From the NCBI GenBank assembly GCA_028713225.1, contig JAQTOS010000001.1:1-64000 (forward strand): DNA of 64,000 bases. The letters are read 5' to 3'. Every line of letters starts with the position of its first letter. Positions within the stretch are counted from its first letter, which is position 1. The notes beneath the pieces were generated by a model. The model was given only the letters and a program-made list of their open reading frames with translations, was not told the DNA's origin and did no database searches. Source of the DNA: Candidatus Altimarinota bacterium (lineage in GTDB: Bacteria > Patescibacteriota > Gracilibacteria > BD1-5 > UBA6164). The translations under genes were made by a program, and so were the position numbers. Shown here one piece after another: positions 22,240-33,456 of the stretch.

Positions 22240-23022
22240 ATGAAAAATATACTATTTAGTTATCCTCATTCTTCTTCTAATATTCCACAGTGATTAGAAA
22301 ATAAATTAAATGTTTCAAAAGAAGATTTAATTATAACTATGGATTTTTGAACTGAAAAATTCTTTTCTGGTCTAGATTCACAAAAACTTTTTGCAGAAGT
22401 CCACTTACTTTTTTGAAACTTAAATAGAAATATTTCTGGTTATCATTTATTTACATGAGAAAAATATAATACTGCGATGTCACTATTTCCTTTAAATCTT
22501 CCTCATAATTGAAAAAATATTTATAAAGAAGGTGAAGAATTAAGTGAAGCAGAAAAATTGGAAATTGCAGAAAAATATTATATTCCATATTATAAAAAAA
22601 TAAGTGAATTTATACTTTCTTGAAAAATAGACCTTTTAATTGATGTGCATTCTTGTGACCCTGTTGCGTCAGGAAATCAAGCTTGAAATTGAGAAAGAGC
22701 TGATATAATTTTATGAAATCGGTGAGATGAAAACTGAAACATAAAAAATTGAAGAGACTATGTTACTTTCAGTCCTGAACTTATTCAAAAATTGAGAAAT
22801 ATGCTTGAAAAACATTGATTAAAGGTTGCTATAAATACACCTTTCTTATGATGAAATATAACTCAACAATTTTGATATAGTGAATGAATTGATTGAAAAA
22901 TTCCAACTCTTCAAATAGAAATCAATAAAAAATTGTATATGGAAGATGATTTATTAAAAGTAGATGAAACTAAATTTGATAATATTAATAATATATTAAG
23001 TGAAAGTATAAAAAGTTTATAA
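22240..23022 (+). CDS. N-formylglutamate amidohydrolase-like protein
   Basis: 260 aa. The family pattern is clear: an N-terminal YPHSSSNIPQGLE (His for metal), DFGTEKFF, LIDVHSCDP (metal-binding Asp/His), then GNRGDENG and NTPFLGGNITQQFGYSEG, with a Glu near TLQIEINKKLY. Family enzymes are zinc amidohydrolases cleaving N-formylglutamate. Because no histidine-degradation genes are nearby and the gene overlaps an ATP-grasp/DUF1704 operon, another amide substrate is more likely. A terminator follows, closing the three-gene unit. Confidence 0.8.
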
Positions 23023-23036
23023 TTTTTGCTTTAAAA

Positions 23037-23071
23037 TAAGCTATATGATAAAATAAGGTCATATAGCTTTT
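23037..23071 (+). terminator. Terminator of the DUF1704/ATP-grasp operon
   Basis: AAGCTATATGA pairs with TCATATAGCTT, followed by TT and A-rich sequence; the short T tract makes readthrough into the second DUF1704 gene possible. Confidence 0.6.
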
Positions 23072-23084
23072 AAAATAATGAAAA

Positions 23085-24533
23085 ATGTCTAATTTTATAA
23101 AAATTACCACTCAAATCCAAGAAATAAAAAAAGATTTCACTACTCCTCTATGAGCAATGGCAAAATATAGCAAATGAGAATGAGTATTTATAAATGAAGA
23201 TTTTTTCTGAAAAGACAAAAAAGAAATAACAGATACAGATATAGCCGAATCTTTGCTAAAAATAGAAAAAGAATTAGAAAATATTAAGAAATTAAAACTT
23301 AGTTTGAAAGATGATGATTTAAGCCCCGTAGAAAAAAAATTTGTACTTAATTCTCTGAATATTGCTTGACTAAAATTTATAATGTTTAAATCAAGTGTAT
23401 ATCTAGAAGCCGAAAAAGCTGGCTATAAATTAAGTATAGAAGATAGAGGAAAATATTTACAAACTACAAATAGACTTCAAAATATATTTTATTGACCAGA
23501 AATCAGTGAAAATCCTGAAGAATCTGCTCAAATAATATCTTCTCTGCAAGATTTGCTTGATAAAAATACTGATAAAATAAGAAGTGAAGAAGCTGAAACT
23601 CTTCAAAATTTCATAGATAGTTTCGGAATTCCAAAAATAGAATTAAAAGAGAATAAAGACAAAAATAATTTTAAAGGTAGATTTATTTCAAAAGAAAAAT
23701 TCAAACAAGTTTTTACTATGGTTTTGGATTTATATACCCTGGATGGATGGGAAATATCTATAGAAAATGTTGATAATTTTTCAGTAAAAAAAGAGAAAAA
23801 ACAAATAGTTTGTCCTGAATCTAAATTAGAGACAACTCATCTAAAAAGAGTTTTTCAGCTTATGGATCACGAAGTGTGAGTACATTGAAATAAGTGATAT
23901 AATACAAATAAAACGACAAAATCAACTTGAGAATGATATACAGAATGAGAAGAATGATTTGCCACAATGACAGAATTACTTTTTGATAATACAATAGATG
24001 AAATTACTGTTTTGCCAACTATTCATCACATTACTACTTTTATAGCTGAAAATAGAAATTGAGAGGAAACAAGAAAAATTCTGGAAATTTATTTCAAATT
24101 AACTTGATTAGGTGAAGAAAAAGCCCAAAAAGAAGCACTTGATAGAATGCTTAGAGTAAAAAGATTTGTTAGTTTAAACGAAATTTGAGCAAATAGAAAA
24201 GATGTATCATATACTAGATGACAAAGCCAAATTGTAGACTTTTTTCAAAAAGCTAGTGATGAAACAAGAAAAGAATTTTTAAAAGATTTTTATTATTCAA
24301 AACTTGCTTTTGAAGATATTTGACTCGTAAAAGAATTCAGAGAAAGTTTAGCAGTAGATGAAAGCGAGCTTAGATATCCACTTTGGGTTTGAAAAATCTT
24401 ATATAAAAAATTATCTGGTGAAAAAATATTTTTAAAATCCTTACAAGAAGAAGATTTTAGGTTCAAAAATATAGAAAAACTTGAATTTAGTACAAAAAGA
24501 AAAATAATTAATATTTTAAATTTATTAAAATAA
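23085..24533 (+). CDS. DUF1704-type metallopeptidase, paralogue 2
   Basis: 482 aa. The zinc motif is HEVGVH (residues 262-267) followed by a GN where paralogue 1 has LRR, and by TEGEEGFA (Glu289-290), the QEGLA-type element. The N-terminal 200 residues are helical, and a family-like FKGRFISKEKFKQVFTMVLDLY precedes the active site. Two paralogues beside one ligase and one amidohydrolase suggest either two substrates or division of labour. The start is the ATG at 23085, since the ATG at 23078 meets TAA after four codons. Confidence 0.72.
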
Positions 24534-24540
24534 AAATCTC

Positions 24541-24858
24541 ATGAAAAAAATACCTGAATTTTTGACTTATTTTCTAGAAGATTGTTTATGATGAGAGCAA
24601 AGTTTTTCTGTAAAATCAATGTTTTCTGGCTACTGAATCTATAAATACTGAAAAATTTTTGCGATTTACCGAATGAGCGAATTATATTTCAAAGTTTGAA
24701 AAAATAACCTAGAAGATTACCAAAAACATAATTCAAAGATTTTTGAATATCAAAGAAAATGAAAAGCTGCACATATTTCATATTATACTCTACCTGAAGA
24801 AATTTTAGAAAACAGAGAAGAATTAAATATTTGGATTAATAAAAGTTTAGAGGTTTAA
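24541..24858 (+). CDS. TfoX N-terminal-domain protein
   Basis: 105 aa. MFSGYGIYKYGKIFAIYRMSELYFKVGK is the typical TfoX-N core, followed by FEYQRKGKAAHISYYTLPEEILEN. TfoX/Sxy regulates competence in Gammaproteobacteria, but stand-alone TfoX-N proteins occur widely with unknown roles. It starts 7 bp after the second DUF1704 gene. Given comEC and pilT in the window, a competence link is possible but not shown. Confidence 0.8.
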
Positions 24859-24868
24859 ACCAGAAATA

Positions 24869-24897
24869 TTGACAATAAAAATAAAATCATTATATAT
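24869..24897 (+). promoter_or_regulatory. Sigma-70-type promoter of cassette 2
   Basis: TTGACA (24869-24874), a 16-17 bp spacer and TATATA/ATATAT near 24891-24897 lie just after the TfoX-N gene and 32 bp before the cassette start. Confidence 0.7.
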
Positions 24898-24928
24898 CAT
24901 ATTACATTTTAGCGAAGAAGGAGTCAAT

Positions 24929-25363
24929 ATGAAAAACTTATTTACAAGTCTTTATTTACTTGGAAATAGTGAAGCTAGTGATGAGAATTTTTTAGAAATT
25001 CTCAAACAAGCCAAAGAATTAGGACATGATGCCACAGAATGTGGAAATCTTGCTCTCAGAACAATCAACGAAGCATATTTTCCAAAATCCTTACATTTCC
25101 TGATATATGAGTGCGGAGTTAATCCTTGTCACTATATGCATGAAGGAAAATATTCGGATTATGCGGCAAGAGATGGATTAGCTACATATGCTAAAATAAT
25201 GTTAGGGGCAATCGCACCTGAACGATATTTAGAATATTGTAAAGTGCTATTTGCTCATCCTAACAGTAAAAAATGGATTTCGGATAATTTTTCAAGCTTA
25301 GATGAATATATTCGGAATTTTCGCAAATTAGATTTTGATATTAACAAAGTATTGGAATTATAA
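24929..25363 (+). CDS. Cassette gene 2: UGA-free protein of unknown function
   Basis: 144 aa. The start is fixed by the Shine-Dalgarno AAGGAG seven bases upstream; the earlier in-frame ATG at 24869 falls inside the promoter. Seven glycines, all GGN, and no TGA. The protein looks helical, with NEAYFPKSLHFLIYECGVNPCHYMHEG and YAARDGLATYAKIMLG resembling ankyrin-like or HEAT-like helical pairs; four Cys. No family recognised. It carries its own promoter and a GC-rich terminator and sits between the TfoX-N gene and ruvA. Confidence 0.75.
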   Translation: MKNLFTSLYLLGNSEASDENFLEILKQAKELGHDATECGNLALRTINEAYFPKSLHFLIYECGVNPCHYMHEGKYSDYAARDGLATYAKIMLGAIAPERYLEYCKVLFAHPNSKKWISDNFSSLDEYIRNFRKLDFDINKVLEL

Positions 25364-25371
25364 CTACATTT

Positions 25372-25395
25372 ACCCGCTTTGCGGGTATTTTTTTT
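25372..25395 (+). terminator. Terminator of cassette 2
   Basis: ACCCGC (25372-25377) pairs with GCGGGT (25381-25386) around TTT, followed by eight T: a compact GC-rich stem unlike native AT-rich ones. Confidence 0.9.
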
Positions 25396-25459
25396 ATAAT
25401 TCTTTGATTTTTTAAATTTAATCATAAAATAAGAAAAATTAGAATTAATCAAAAACTCT

Positions 25460-26056
25460 ATGTTATCTTACCTAAAATGAAATCTAATAGATTTGGAATC
25501 AAACTCAGTTATTGTACTAACTGCTTCTGGAATCTGATATGAATTAATTATAAATGAGCTTACTTATGCTAGATTATTAAATGAAAAAGAAACTGAAATC
25601 TATGTTTATCACCATATTACAGAAAATTCTCAAAGTCTTTTTGGTTTCCTAGAAAAAGAAGAAAAAGAACTTTTCAAAGAACTTATAAAAGTTTCAGGAA
25701 TAGGGTGAAAAGTAGCAAATAATATACTTTCTTTAGGTATAGATAAACTTATCCAAGCCGTAAAAATGGAAGATGAAGTGACTATTACTTCTATTCCAGG
25801 AATCTGAAAAAAAATGGCTTCAAAAATGATTTTGGAACTAAAAGATAAAGATATTTTTAAGCACGCGAATTTAGAAATAAAGAAAGAATGAAAAACTACA
25901 AGAAAAATAGAATCGTCTCTCGGGTCAACAGTTATAGAATCACTTACTAATATGTGATACAAAAAACAAGATATTGAAAGAGTTTTACAAGTGCTTCCAG
26001 AAAATATGACTTCAGTAAGTGAAATAATTCCTTTTGTTATTAAAAATATTGGGTAA
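25460..26056 (+). CDS. ruvA: Holliday junction branch migration protein RuvA
   Basis: 198 aa, the usual size. N-terminal OB fold (MLSYLKGNLIDLESNSVIVLTASGIGYEL, then VYHHITENSQSLFGF), the two helix-hairpin-helix motifs VSGIGGKVA (about residue 77) and IPGIGKKMASKMILELK (about 112), and the small C-terminal domain that contacts RuvB (SSLGSTVIESLTNMGYKKQDIERVL). It binds four-way junctions with RuvB. No ruvB or ruvC is adjacent. Its stop codon overlaps the start of a 109-bp block repeated at 50282. Confidence 0.93.
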
Positions 26057-26163
26057 AATGTCAAGAAACTAAAATTTGCAATAAAAAATAAATGACTAAA
26101 ATTAGCTTTATAGTCATTTATTTTTTACTTTCATTTCATGAACTTACACAAAACAAAAGCCTT
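26055..26163. repeat. 109-bp block, copy 1, identical to 50282-50390
   Basis: The block contains the terminator of ruvA, the leader and the first codons of the pilin-adhesin. Every base matches the copy at 50282-50390; the flanking DNA then diverges upstream and stays only similar in the coding part. It marks a duplication or gene conversion. Confidence 0.9.
26086..26126 (+). terminator. Intrinsic terminator of ruvA inside the repeat
   Basis: AAATAAATGACTA pairs with TAGTCATTTATTT, followed by TTTTTT, in the gap between ruvA and the pilin gene. Confidence 0.8.
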
Positions 26164-27520
26164 CACATTAGTGGAGTTAATCATAGTAATTACTATTTTA
26201 GCAATATTAGCTACTATTGGTTTTATGTCATATCAATCATATACTTGAGATGCTAGAGATTCTTCAAGAATAACCAGTCTAAAAACAGTGTATGATTGAT
26301 TAACAATCTCTTATGTAAAAAAACAAACATATCCAATACCAGATGACTATATAGATATTGTTTGAGTATCAAAACAATGATATGTTTGAGATACAGTTAC
26401 AAAATCAATCAGATGAGATTCATTTAAAGATCCAAAAGATAATACTAGATATTTGTATAGTCTTGATTATACAGGAAAGAAAATAGAATTATCAGGTTTT
26501 CTAGAGAATAAGAATAAAATACTACTATCACAAAATAATAGTCTATTTGTGAATCAAGCATTTGCTTGAAATATAGATTATACAAGTAGATATATCTATA
26601 CTATTTGAAATAATGTATGAATTCTTTTAAATTCAACAACAAATGCTCCAGTAAATGAAACTATTTCTACTTGAAGTATAGATTTAACAACAAATACAGG
26701 AAGCTATACTGTGATATTTGCAGATACAGGGGCTATTTCATGAAGTGGTCAAACTCTATTAACAAATATTTCATCTATCCAAAATGCATCTACATCTTGA
26801 ACATCAGAAACATCAAATATACCTAGTACTCCAACAACACAAACGTATACTTGTACATGATTACCAACAAATGCATCATGGAATATAGTATCAAGTTATA
26901 CGCAAACATGGGATTGAACATCTTGGAGTCCTGCTAATAGTACAGCAACTTACAATACAACAGCAAGTACAACATCTTGTAATTATACTTGTAATACTTG
27001 ATATACTTGGGATAATACTAATTGTTATAAGTTAGCTTGTACAAGTTGAACTTATAATTCTTCTACTAATAAATGTGATACAACAATAAGCACCACTTGT
27101 AATTATACTGCAACTTCAACAAATTGATTAACTTGGGATAATTGTGAAGGTTGAAAATGAAATCGGTCTACATTATCTACATATTGTTCTTCTAAATGAA
27201 TGAGGTTAGCAAAATTATCTGAAGTTATTCCATCATGATGAGTTGTTCCATCTTGTTCATGACCAACTTGGACTAGTACAATAGGTATATATTTTTATGA
27301 TTACAGGCAATGGAATTGAAGTACAATAATTTATACAAATCGAACAACTGATATAGTAAATGTGTATTGAAGATGTGTTGTTGATGCAACGTCTTATTCT
27401 TGTCCATCATGATGAACATTATCTTGAACAACTTGTTTGAATACTTGTAGTACGACTACATCTGTATCTCCAGCTTGTACTACGCCAGTATTGAATTGAT
27501 GAATACGGAAATGTTATTAA
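26138..27520 (+). CDS. Pilin-adhesin 1: type IV prepilin with Cys/Thr-rich region and lectin-like tail
   Basis: 460 aa. Prepilin start MNLHKTKAFTLVELIIV (Ala at -1), membrane helix and a head (about 30-215) closely similar to the protein at 50365. Then a Ser/Thr-rich linker and repeats of the form CNYTCNTGYTWDNTNC. The last 115 residues (CSSKGMRLAKLSEV, PTWTSTIGIYFYDYRQW, RCVVD) resemble the DUF1566/Lcl-C or FSMD type of tail, known in adhesins. It is probably a tip or minor pilin that binds a surface. Cys-rich, so disulfides are expected outside the cell. TGG Trp and TGA Gly are both frequent, showing they differ in meaning. Confidence 0.8.
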
Positions 27521-27525
27521 AAACA

Positions 27526-27559
27526 AAAAACCAGAAGAAAATTTCTTCTGGTTTTTTTT
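27526..27559. terminator. Bidirectional terminator
   Basis: AACCAGAAGAAA pairs with TTTCTTCTGGTT, followed by eight T; it sits between the pilin gene and the convergent transporter. Confidence 0.88.
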
Positions 27560-29063
27560 ATAACTTCCATTCTTTCCCTTTCACAACGCTTACTACAAAT
27601 ATTGCTATTAATATTCATCAAAATACGAAGAAAGTTCCGGCGTAGCCAAATACTCATACTAGCATTCATCAGACGAAAAGTCCTAGTACATTTGCCAGAT
27701 TTAGAAGCATTTTTAGTGGTGCTGATGAGGCATTTGAATCTATTTGTTTTAGTTGTTTTTTATCTGCATAAGTATTGTTGTATTCAGTTGAAAATTCTCA
27801 TTGTGCTGTTGGCATACCTGCTGCATAACCTATACTATTTAAAAGTCCTAGTAATAAAACAATTAAGAAAGTATCAAATAATCAAAATAAAAATACTGAG
27901 ACTCAAGAAAGTAAAACTCAAGAAAGGATTACCTTCATAACTCAAATTTTATTTCAAAGAGCAATAAGCGGAATTTGTGCTCCATAAGCTGGAACTGCTA
28001 AAAGTGCTATAAATACATAAGCTGAAATAAGTGTTGGAACCTGATTAGTTTTTAAAATTCAGTTTAGAAAATCTATCAAGAATGATGTTACAAATGTATC
28101 CCAAAAACCAAAAAGTGTCAAAACTGCTCACATTATAAGAAGTCTATAATTATAAGGAGCTTGGAATAATATTTCAAAAAAATTATGAATATCCGACTTT
28201 GCTATAGTATAAACTTCCGTCCAATTTACAGAATTTTTCATCTCAATTGGTTTCAAAAATAAAACTTTCGCTCATTTTGCTTTTTCAATTATTTCATCTT
28301 TATTCAACACTTTTGTTGTATAATCCTTTATAGAATTCAAAACATTTTCTTTTGTAATATATTTTAGCTTTTGTATATCTTTAAATTCTATGTGATTCTC
28401 TGAACTATCAAAATATTTTATTATAAAAAACATAAATAAAGATATTATGATAACTAATATTATTATAGCTACAAGAGTATTAAAAGACAAAATTATACCA
28501 GATGATACAAGTCAAGTTAGAGCTCAAAGACCTGCAAATATGTTATTTTTAGAAAGTAAATCTGAATATTCACTTGGATCTGCATTATTCATTATATAAG
28601 ACAAACTAGTTACATCACTTAGTTCCTTTATTATTCAGTAAAACAAAACAGATATCAAAAGTAGGATAACATTTATAAAAGAACCAAATAAATTTTGCAA
28701 AGCTACAACTGAAATGTCCATATTTTGAACAGCATCTGTAAGCGGAAGATTATTAGCTTTGTATATGAAAAATACAAAAATAAGAGCAACAATAAACATC
28801 AAAATATTTCAAAATAAAAATATTTTTTTAGGTTCAAAATACTTTTGTAATACTCAAATTGGACTATCAGCCAAAAATGAAACTAGATTTCATAAAGCCA
28901 AAAATATACCAACTAGCATAGGACTTTGTAATTGTAACAAAAAGAAAAATACAAGTGTAAAATGGAAACACATCCAAACAAAAGAACTAATAAAAGAATA
29001 AAAGAAAAAGTTTTTTCTCTTAATCTCATCAAATTCAGATTCTGTAGTTATATAATTTTGCAT
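27558..29063 (-). CDS. Major-facilitator-type membrane transporter
   Basis: 501 aa with about 12 hydrophobic helices and a large cytoplasmic loop in the middle (residues about 205-260, charged, KDIQKLKYITKENVLNSIKDYTTKV). Features of MFS proteins: LALWNLVSFLADSPIGVLQKYFEPKKIFLFG (loop 2-3 pattern D-x-G-x-l----pkk) and GYAAGMPTAQGEFSTEYNN in the second half. The substrate is unknown; nucleotide, sugar or drug transport are all possible. It is monocistronic and convergent with the pilin gene. Confidence 0.65.
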
Positions 29064-29209
29064 AAATTCATATTAAGGATTATCTATTTCATTATATCAT
29101 TTTAGTCGCGAATTTGCAAAAATTTGAAATAAAAATATTGTTTTAAAAGCTCTTTTTCATATAATCGAAGAAATAAACAAACTTATATTTTAAAATACTA
29201 GAAAACGAA

Positions 29210-29818
29210 ATGAAAATCTTTGTATTTGATACTGAAACCACTTGATTTATAGATAAGAAAAATCCTGACTTAAATGCACAACCAAAAATAGTACAATTTT
29301 CTTGAATAATGTGAGAAATAAAAGACTGAAAATGGACAGAACTTGAAAGAATAGACCAATATATAAATCCAGGAATAAAAATACCATTTGAAACAAGTAA
29401 AATTCACCACATATATGATATAGATGTGAAAGATGCACCAAAAATGGATGAAGTTATTGATAGAATTCTATATTTTTTAAATACTCCTGATTTGCTAGTT
29501 TGACACAATATTGAATTTGATGAAGCGATGATAAAAGTTGAATTAAAAAGATTAGAAAGAGAACACGACTATAAACCAAAAGATACTTACTGTTCTATGA
29601 AAAATACAGTAGAATTTTGTGCAATTATGTGAGATAGAGATAGATATAAATATCCAAAACTTGGAGAATTACACAAAAAACTTTTCTGAGAATACTTTAC
29701 TGGAGCTCACAATGCTATAATAGATGTAGAAAATACTCTTAAATGTTTTCTGTCACTTTACGAAAAATGAGTTGTAAAAATAGCAGAAAAAAAAGAAACC
29801 GTAATGAGTCTATTTTAA
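29210..29818 (+). CDS. DnaQ-type DEDDh 3'-5' exonuclease
   Basis: 202 aa. FVFDTETTGF (Asp-Glu of motif I), LLVGHNIEFDEAMI (motif II Asp) and GAHNAIIDVENTL (motif III His and Asp) form the DEDDh set. It is alone, not fused to a polymerase, so it may be the proofreading subunit of DNA polymerase III (epsilon-like) or a repair nuclease. TGA glycines occur in TTGF and VGHN. A zinc-ribbon gene and recA follow. Confidence 0.85.
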
Positions 29819-29870
29819 AAATACTCAAAAAAATTAATAAAAAATTAATATTTCCTAATTAAAATAAATT

Positions 29871-30098
29871 ATGCCAAATTATTCAGACCTTATAAATATC
29901 GAAGAATTCGGGGATAAAAAAGAAGGTTTTAACCCAGAAAGATGAGATGTATCTTTTTATTGTAAAGACTGTAAAGAAATAGTAGAAACTGATAGACCAA
30001 ATCCAGATAAGTATGTATTTATTTGCAAAAAATGTGGATGAAAAAATATAGTTTTGGGGACACTAGAGGGATTGAAATCAAATTACAGAATAAAATAA
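29871..30098 (+). CDS. Small zinc-ribbon protein
   Basis: 75 aa with two Cys pairs, FYCKDCKEIVE and FICKKCGGKNIVLGT, the classic zinc-ribbon knuckles about 20 residues apart. After them the chain is short and basic. It is common in Patescibacteria-like genomes but without a defined role. It could bind DNA or RNA. It lies between the DnaQ-type gene and recA in the same direction. Confidence 0.75.
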
Positions 30099-30127
30099 AA
30101 AAATAATTTGCAAATAAAAAAACTGTG

Positions 30128-30175
30128 TATATACTCAAGTCTGTAAATATATACTTTCGTGTATATGAGTATATA
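30128..30175 (+). promoter_or_regulatory. Nested inverted repeats upstream of recA
   Basis: Outer arms TATATACTC (30128-30136) and GAGTATATA (30167-30175) enclose an inner hairpin TATATAC-TTTC-GTGTATA (30148-30165). It could be a terminator of the zinc-ribbon gene without a good T run, or an operator/attenuator for recA. It is not a LexA box of the known bacterial types. Confidence 0.45.
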
Positions 30176-30202
30176 AAAATTATTAATTAATTATTTTAAA
30201 TT

Positions 30203-31192
30203 ATGGCTTTTGACAAAAATGAAGCACTTGCAAGTGCATTAGCTCAAATAGAAAAACAATTTGGTAAATGATCTGTAATGAGACTTGGAGATAAAGAAGT
30301 TCAAAAAGTAGAAACTTTTTCATCTGGTTCTATTGGACTTGATATCGCTCTTGGTGGTTGATATGCAAAATGAAGAATTGTTGAAATTTATGGACCAGAA
30401 TCATCTGGTAAAACTACTCTTACTCTTCATGCTATTGCTGAAGTACAAAAAATTTGAGGAACTGCAGCTTTTATAGATGCAGAACATGCTCTAGACCCAG
30501 AATATGCTAGAAAAATAGGTGTTGATACAGATAGTTTAATTATTTCTCAACCAGATTATGGAGAACAAGCACTAGAAATAGTTGATGCTCTTATTAGATC
30601 TGGAGCTGTTGATTTAATTGTAGTTGATTCTGTTGCTGCTCTTACTCCAAAAGCTGAAATAGAAGGTGAAATGTGAGATTCTCATATGGGACTTCAAGCT
30701 AGACTTATGAGTCAAGCTCTTAGAAAAATCACTGGACCAATATCAAAATCAAATTCTACAGTTATATTCATCAACCAAATAAGATCTAAAATCTGAGTAA
30801 TGTTTGGTAGTCCAGAAACTACAACTTGAGGAAATGCTTTAAAATTCTATGCTTCTCAAAGACTAGATATAAGAAGAAAAGATAAAATCGAAACAGGAAC
30901 TTGAGATGATAAAGAAGCTACTTGAAACAAAACTAAAGTAAAAGTAGTAAAAAATAAAATTGCTCCTCCATTCAAAGAAACTGAGTTTGATGTTATGTAT
31001 AATGAAGGTATCTCAAAAGTTTGAGAAATCATTGATACTTGAGTAGATTTATCAGTAATTAAAAAATCTGGTGCTTTCTATTCTTATGCAGAAACTAAAC
31101 TTGGTCAAGGAAGAGAAAATGCTAAACAATTTTTGAGAGAAAATCCTGTTTTAGCTAAAGAAATAGAAGAAGTAATTAGAAATAGTTTGTAG
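30203..31192 (+). CDS. recA: Recombinase RecA
   Basis: 329 aa. LDIALGGGYAKGRIVEIYG, Walker A GPESSGKT at residues 64-71, [22 protein letters not shown] (Walker B), [19 protein letters not shown] and [16 protein letters not shown] are all present, so the core is complete. The C-terminal acidic tail is very short compared with E. coli. It mediates strand exchange, likely also with DNA taken up through ComEC. Gly codons mix GGN and TGA. It ends in TAG and has its own terminator. Confidence 0.97.
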
Positions 31193-31206
31193 TTGCATAC
31201 AAAAAT

Positions 31207-31235
31207 AAAAATCCCTTAAGGGATTTTTATTTTTC
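31207..31235 (+). terminator. Intrinsic terminator of recA
   Basis: AAAAATCCCTT pairs with AAGGGATTTTT, followed by T-rich sequence. Confidence 0.88.
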
Positions 31236-31304
31236 TTTCTTTACATTTTTATAACTTATATAAAATAGAATTAAAATTAACAATTAATAGATTATATAAA
31301 ATTT

Positions 31305-33371
31305 ATGGAATTAAGCTTATTAAACCCCTTATTATCTCTGATTTTTCTACTAGCAGCTTCTTGTATAGCCTTTATTTTTTCAAAGAAAATAAATTTTCCA
31401 TATACAGTTATGCTTGTTTTGGTTTGAATATTACTTGTTCCATTGATAAAAATGTGACATCTTACATTTATTAGAGATTTTAAACTTACTCCTGATATGT
31501 TATTTTTCATATTTTTACCAATTCTGATTTTTGAATCAGCATATAATATGAATTATAAAGATTTACTAAAAAATTCACTTCCAGTATTTTCTCTTGCTAT
31601 TGTTTGACTTATTATATCAGTTGTTGCAATTGCTAGTATAATGTTTTTTAGTCTTTGATTTTTAGGAGTTTCTATCCCTTTTATAGTGTGTTTACTATTT
31701 TGAGCAATAATTTCTGCTACTGATACAGTTGCTGTTTTATCACTTTTTAAATCTGTCTGAGCTCCAAAAAGATTAATAAGCATATTTGAATGAGAAAGTC
31801 TTTTTAATGATTGAACCGCTATTGCCCTATTTTTGGTAATTCTTTGAATAATTTCTGAAAGTCAAAATATAGATTTTTCAGTTATCTCTGAATGAACTGT
31901 TTCTTTTCTATCTATGTTCTTTGGTTGAATATTATTTTGAGCTTTTACTTGAGTATTATTTTCAAAAATTATAGAAAAAATTAAAAATAATGAATCTGTA
32001 GAAATAACTTTGACTATGATACTTGCTCATCTTACTTTTATTATAGCTGAACTTATTAAAAATGTGAGTATATTTTGACATAATATTCATATTTCTTGAG
32101 TTATAGCAACTGCTGTAGCTGCGATTGTTATGGGAAATTATGGTAGGTACAAAATAAGCCCAAAAGTAGAAGAGTATATGGAGAAATTTTGGTGATTTTT
32201 TGCATTTATTGCCAATTCTCTAGTTTTTATACTTCTTTGACTTATCTTATCAGATATAAAAATGGACTTGTTTAACTGATTTATAATTATAGCATTTATC
32301 GCTATAGCATCAGAAATTATTTCTAGAGCACTATCAGTTTATATTCCAATAAATTTAGTAAATTCATTTAAAATTACCAAAAAAATACCAGCATCTCGGC
32401 AACATATATTTGCTTGGGCTTCACCTAGATGAGCATTATCAGTTATGATGCTGATTATGATTCCTAGTGATTTGACTGTCTCTTGATGGAATATGCCTTT
32501 TTCTGTTCAGGATTTTCTTACTCTGACTATTATCTCTACGATAATGTTTAGTTTATTTGTAAAAGTACCTACTGTTCCTCTTCTGATAAAAAAACTTAAA
32601 TTAAATAAATTAAATAGATTAGAAGAACTTGAACTAGAATTAGCTAGAATAATAATTTTTTTAGAAGATATAGAAAAACTTAAAGAATCTTATAATAAAT
32701 GAAATATAGGGAAAATAGAATTAGAAACCTTAAAGAATAAATTTGAAAAAAGAATTGAAAATTCTAGAGAACTTGTTAAAAAACAAACTTCCAGTAATAG
32801 AAATAATATAATAGAAAGAGCTATTTCTCTAAGTGCTCTATCTATGCAAAAAAAATATTTGATAGAATTACTTACTTTTAATGAAATAGATGAAAGAAAT
32901 TTCAAACATTTACTTGTAAGATTTGAAAATAAAATCAAGAAACTAGAAAATGCTGAAGATTTTGTAATTAGTGACTCCGATAATTATACTTATAATATTT
33001 TTGAGAAACGAACAAATATTTTCAGAAAACCAAAAGAATCAGATAGATTTATCAGAAATAGAGCTAGAAAAATAACTATAAAAAAAGTTTTAAAAGAGCT
33101 ATGAATGTTAAAAAAAATAGATTTCTGATTTGATTCAAGTCATTTTGATGAAGTTATTTCTATATATAATAACATCTATACAAATATTCAAAAAGAATCT
33201 ATAAAAAATGATGATTTAACAAAATTAGAAAATAATTTATTTGAAAAATCACTACTTAAGACAACAGCAAATACTATAAATGAGCTAAGAAATAAATGAA
33301 TAATAGACCAAAAATTATATGATTTATTTTCTGAAAAAATAGAAGATAGGATATATGATAATAATTTTTAA
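31305..33371 (+). CDS. CPA1-type Na+/H+ antiporter with long cytoplasmic tail
   Basis: 688 aa. Residues 1-400 hold about 12 membrane helices with the CPA1 signatures PDMLFFIFLPILIFESAYN, GAIISATDTVAVLSLFK and FEGESLFNDGTAIALF (the ND ion-binding pair), and SPRGALSVMML. A coiled, charged tail of about 290 residues follows with ELELARIIIFLEDIEKLKE, possibly regulatory, as in NhaP/NHE relatives. It exchanges protons for sodium (or potassium). Monocistronic upstream of the tRNA cluster. Confidence 0.9.
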
Positions 33372-33456
33372 AAAAGTTTCAAAAAAAATTTGACTTATAC
33401 AAAGTTTTAAATAAAATCTGTCTCGCTTAATTAAAAAAAGCAAGACAGAATAATAG

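Noticed and set aside
24869-24928. N-terminal extension of the 24929 gene
   Set aside because: The stretch holds the promoter and the Shine-Dalgarno sequence that fits the ATG at 24929.
26138-27520. Diversity-generating retroelement target
   Set aside because: The lectin-like tail made this worth checking, but no reverse transcriptase or template repeat is present in the window.
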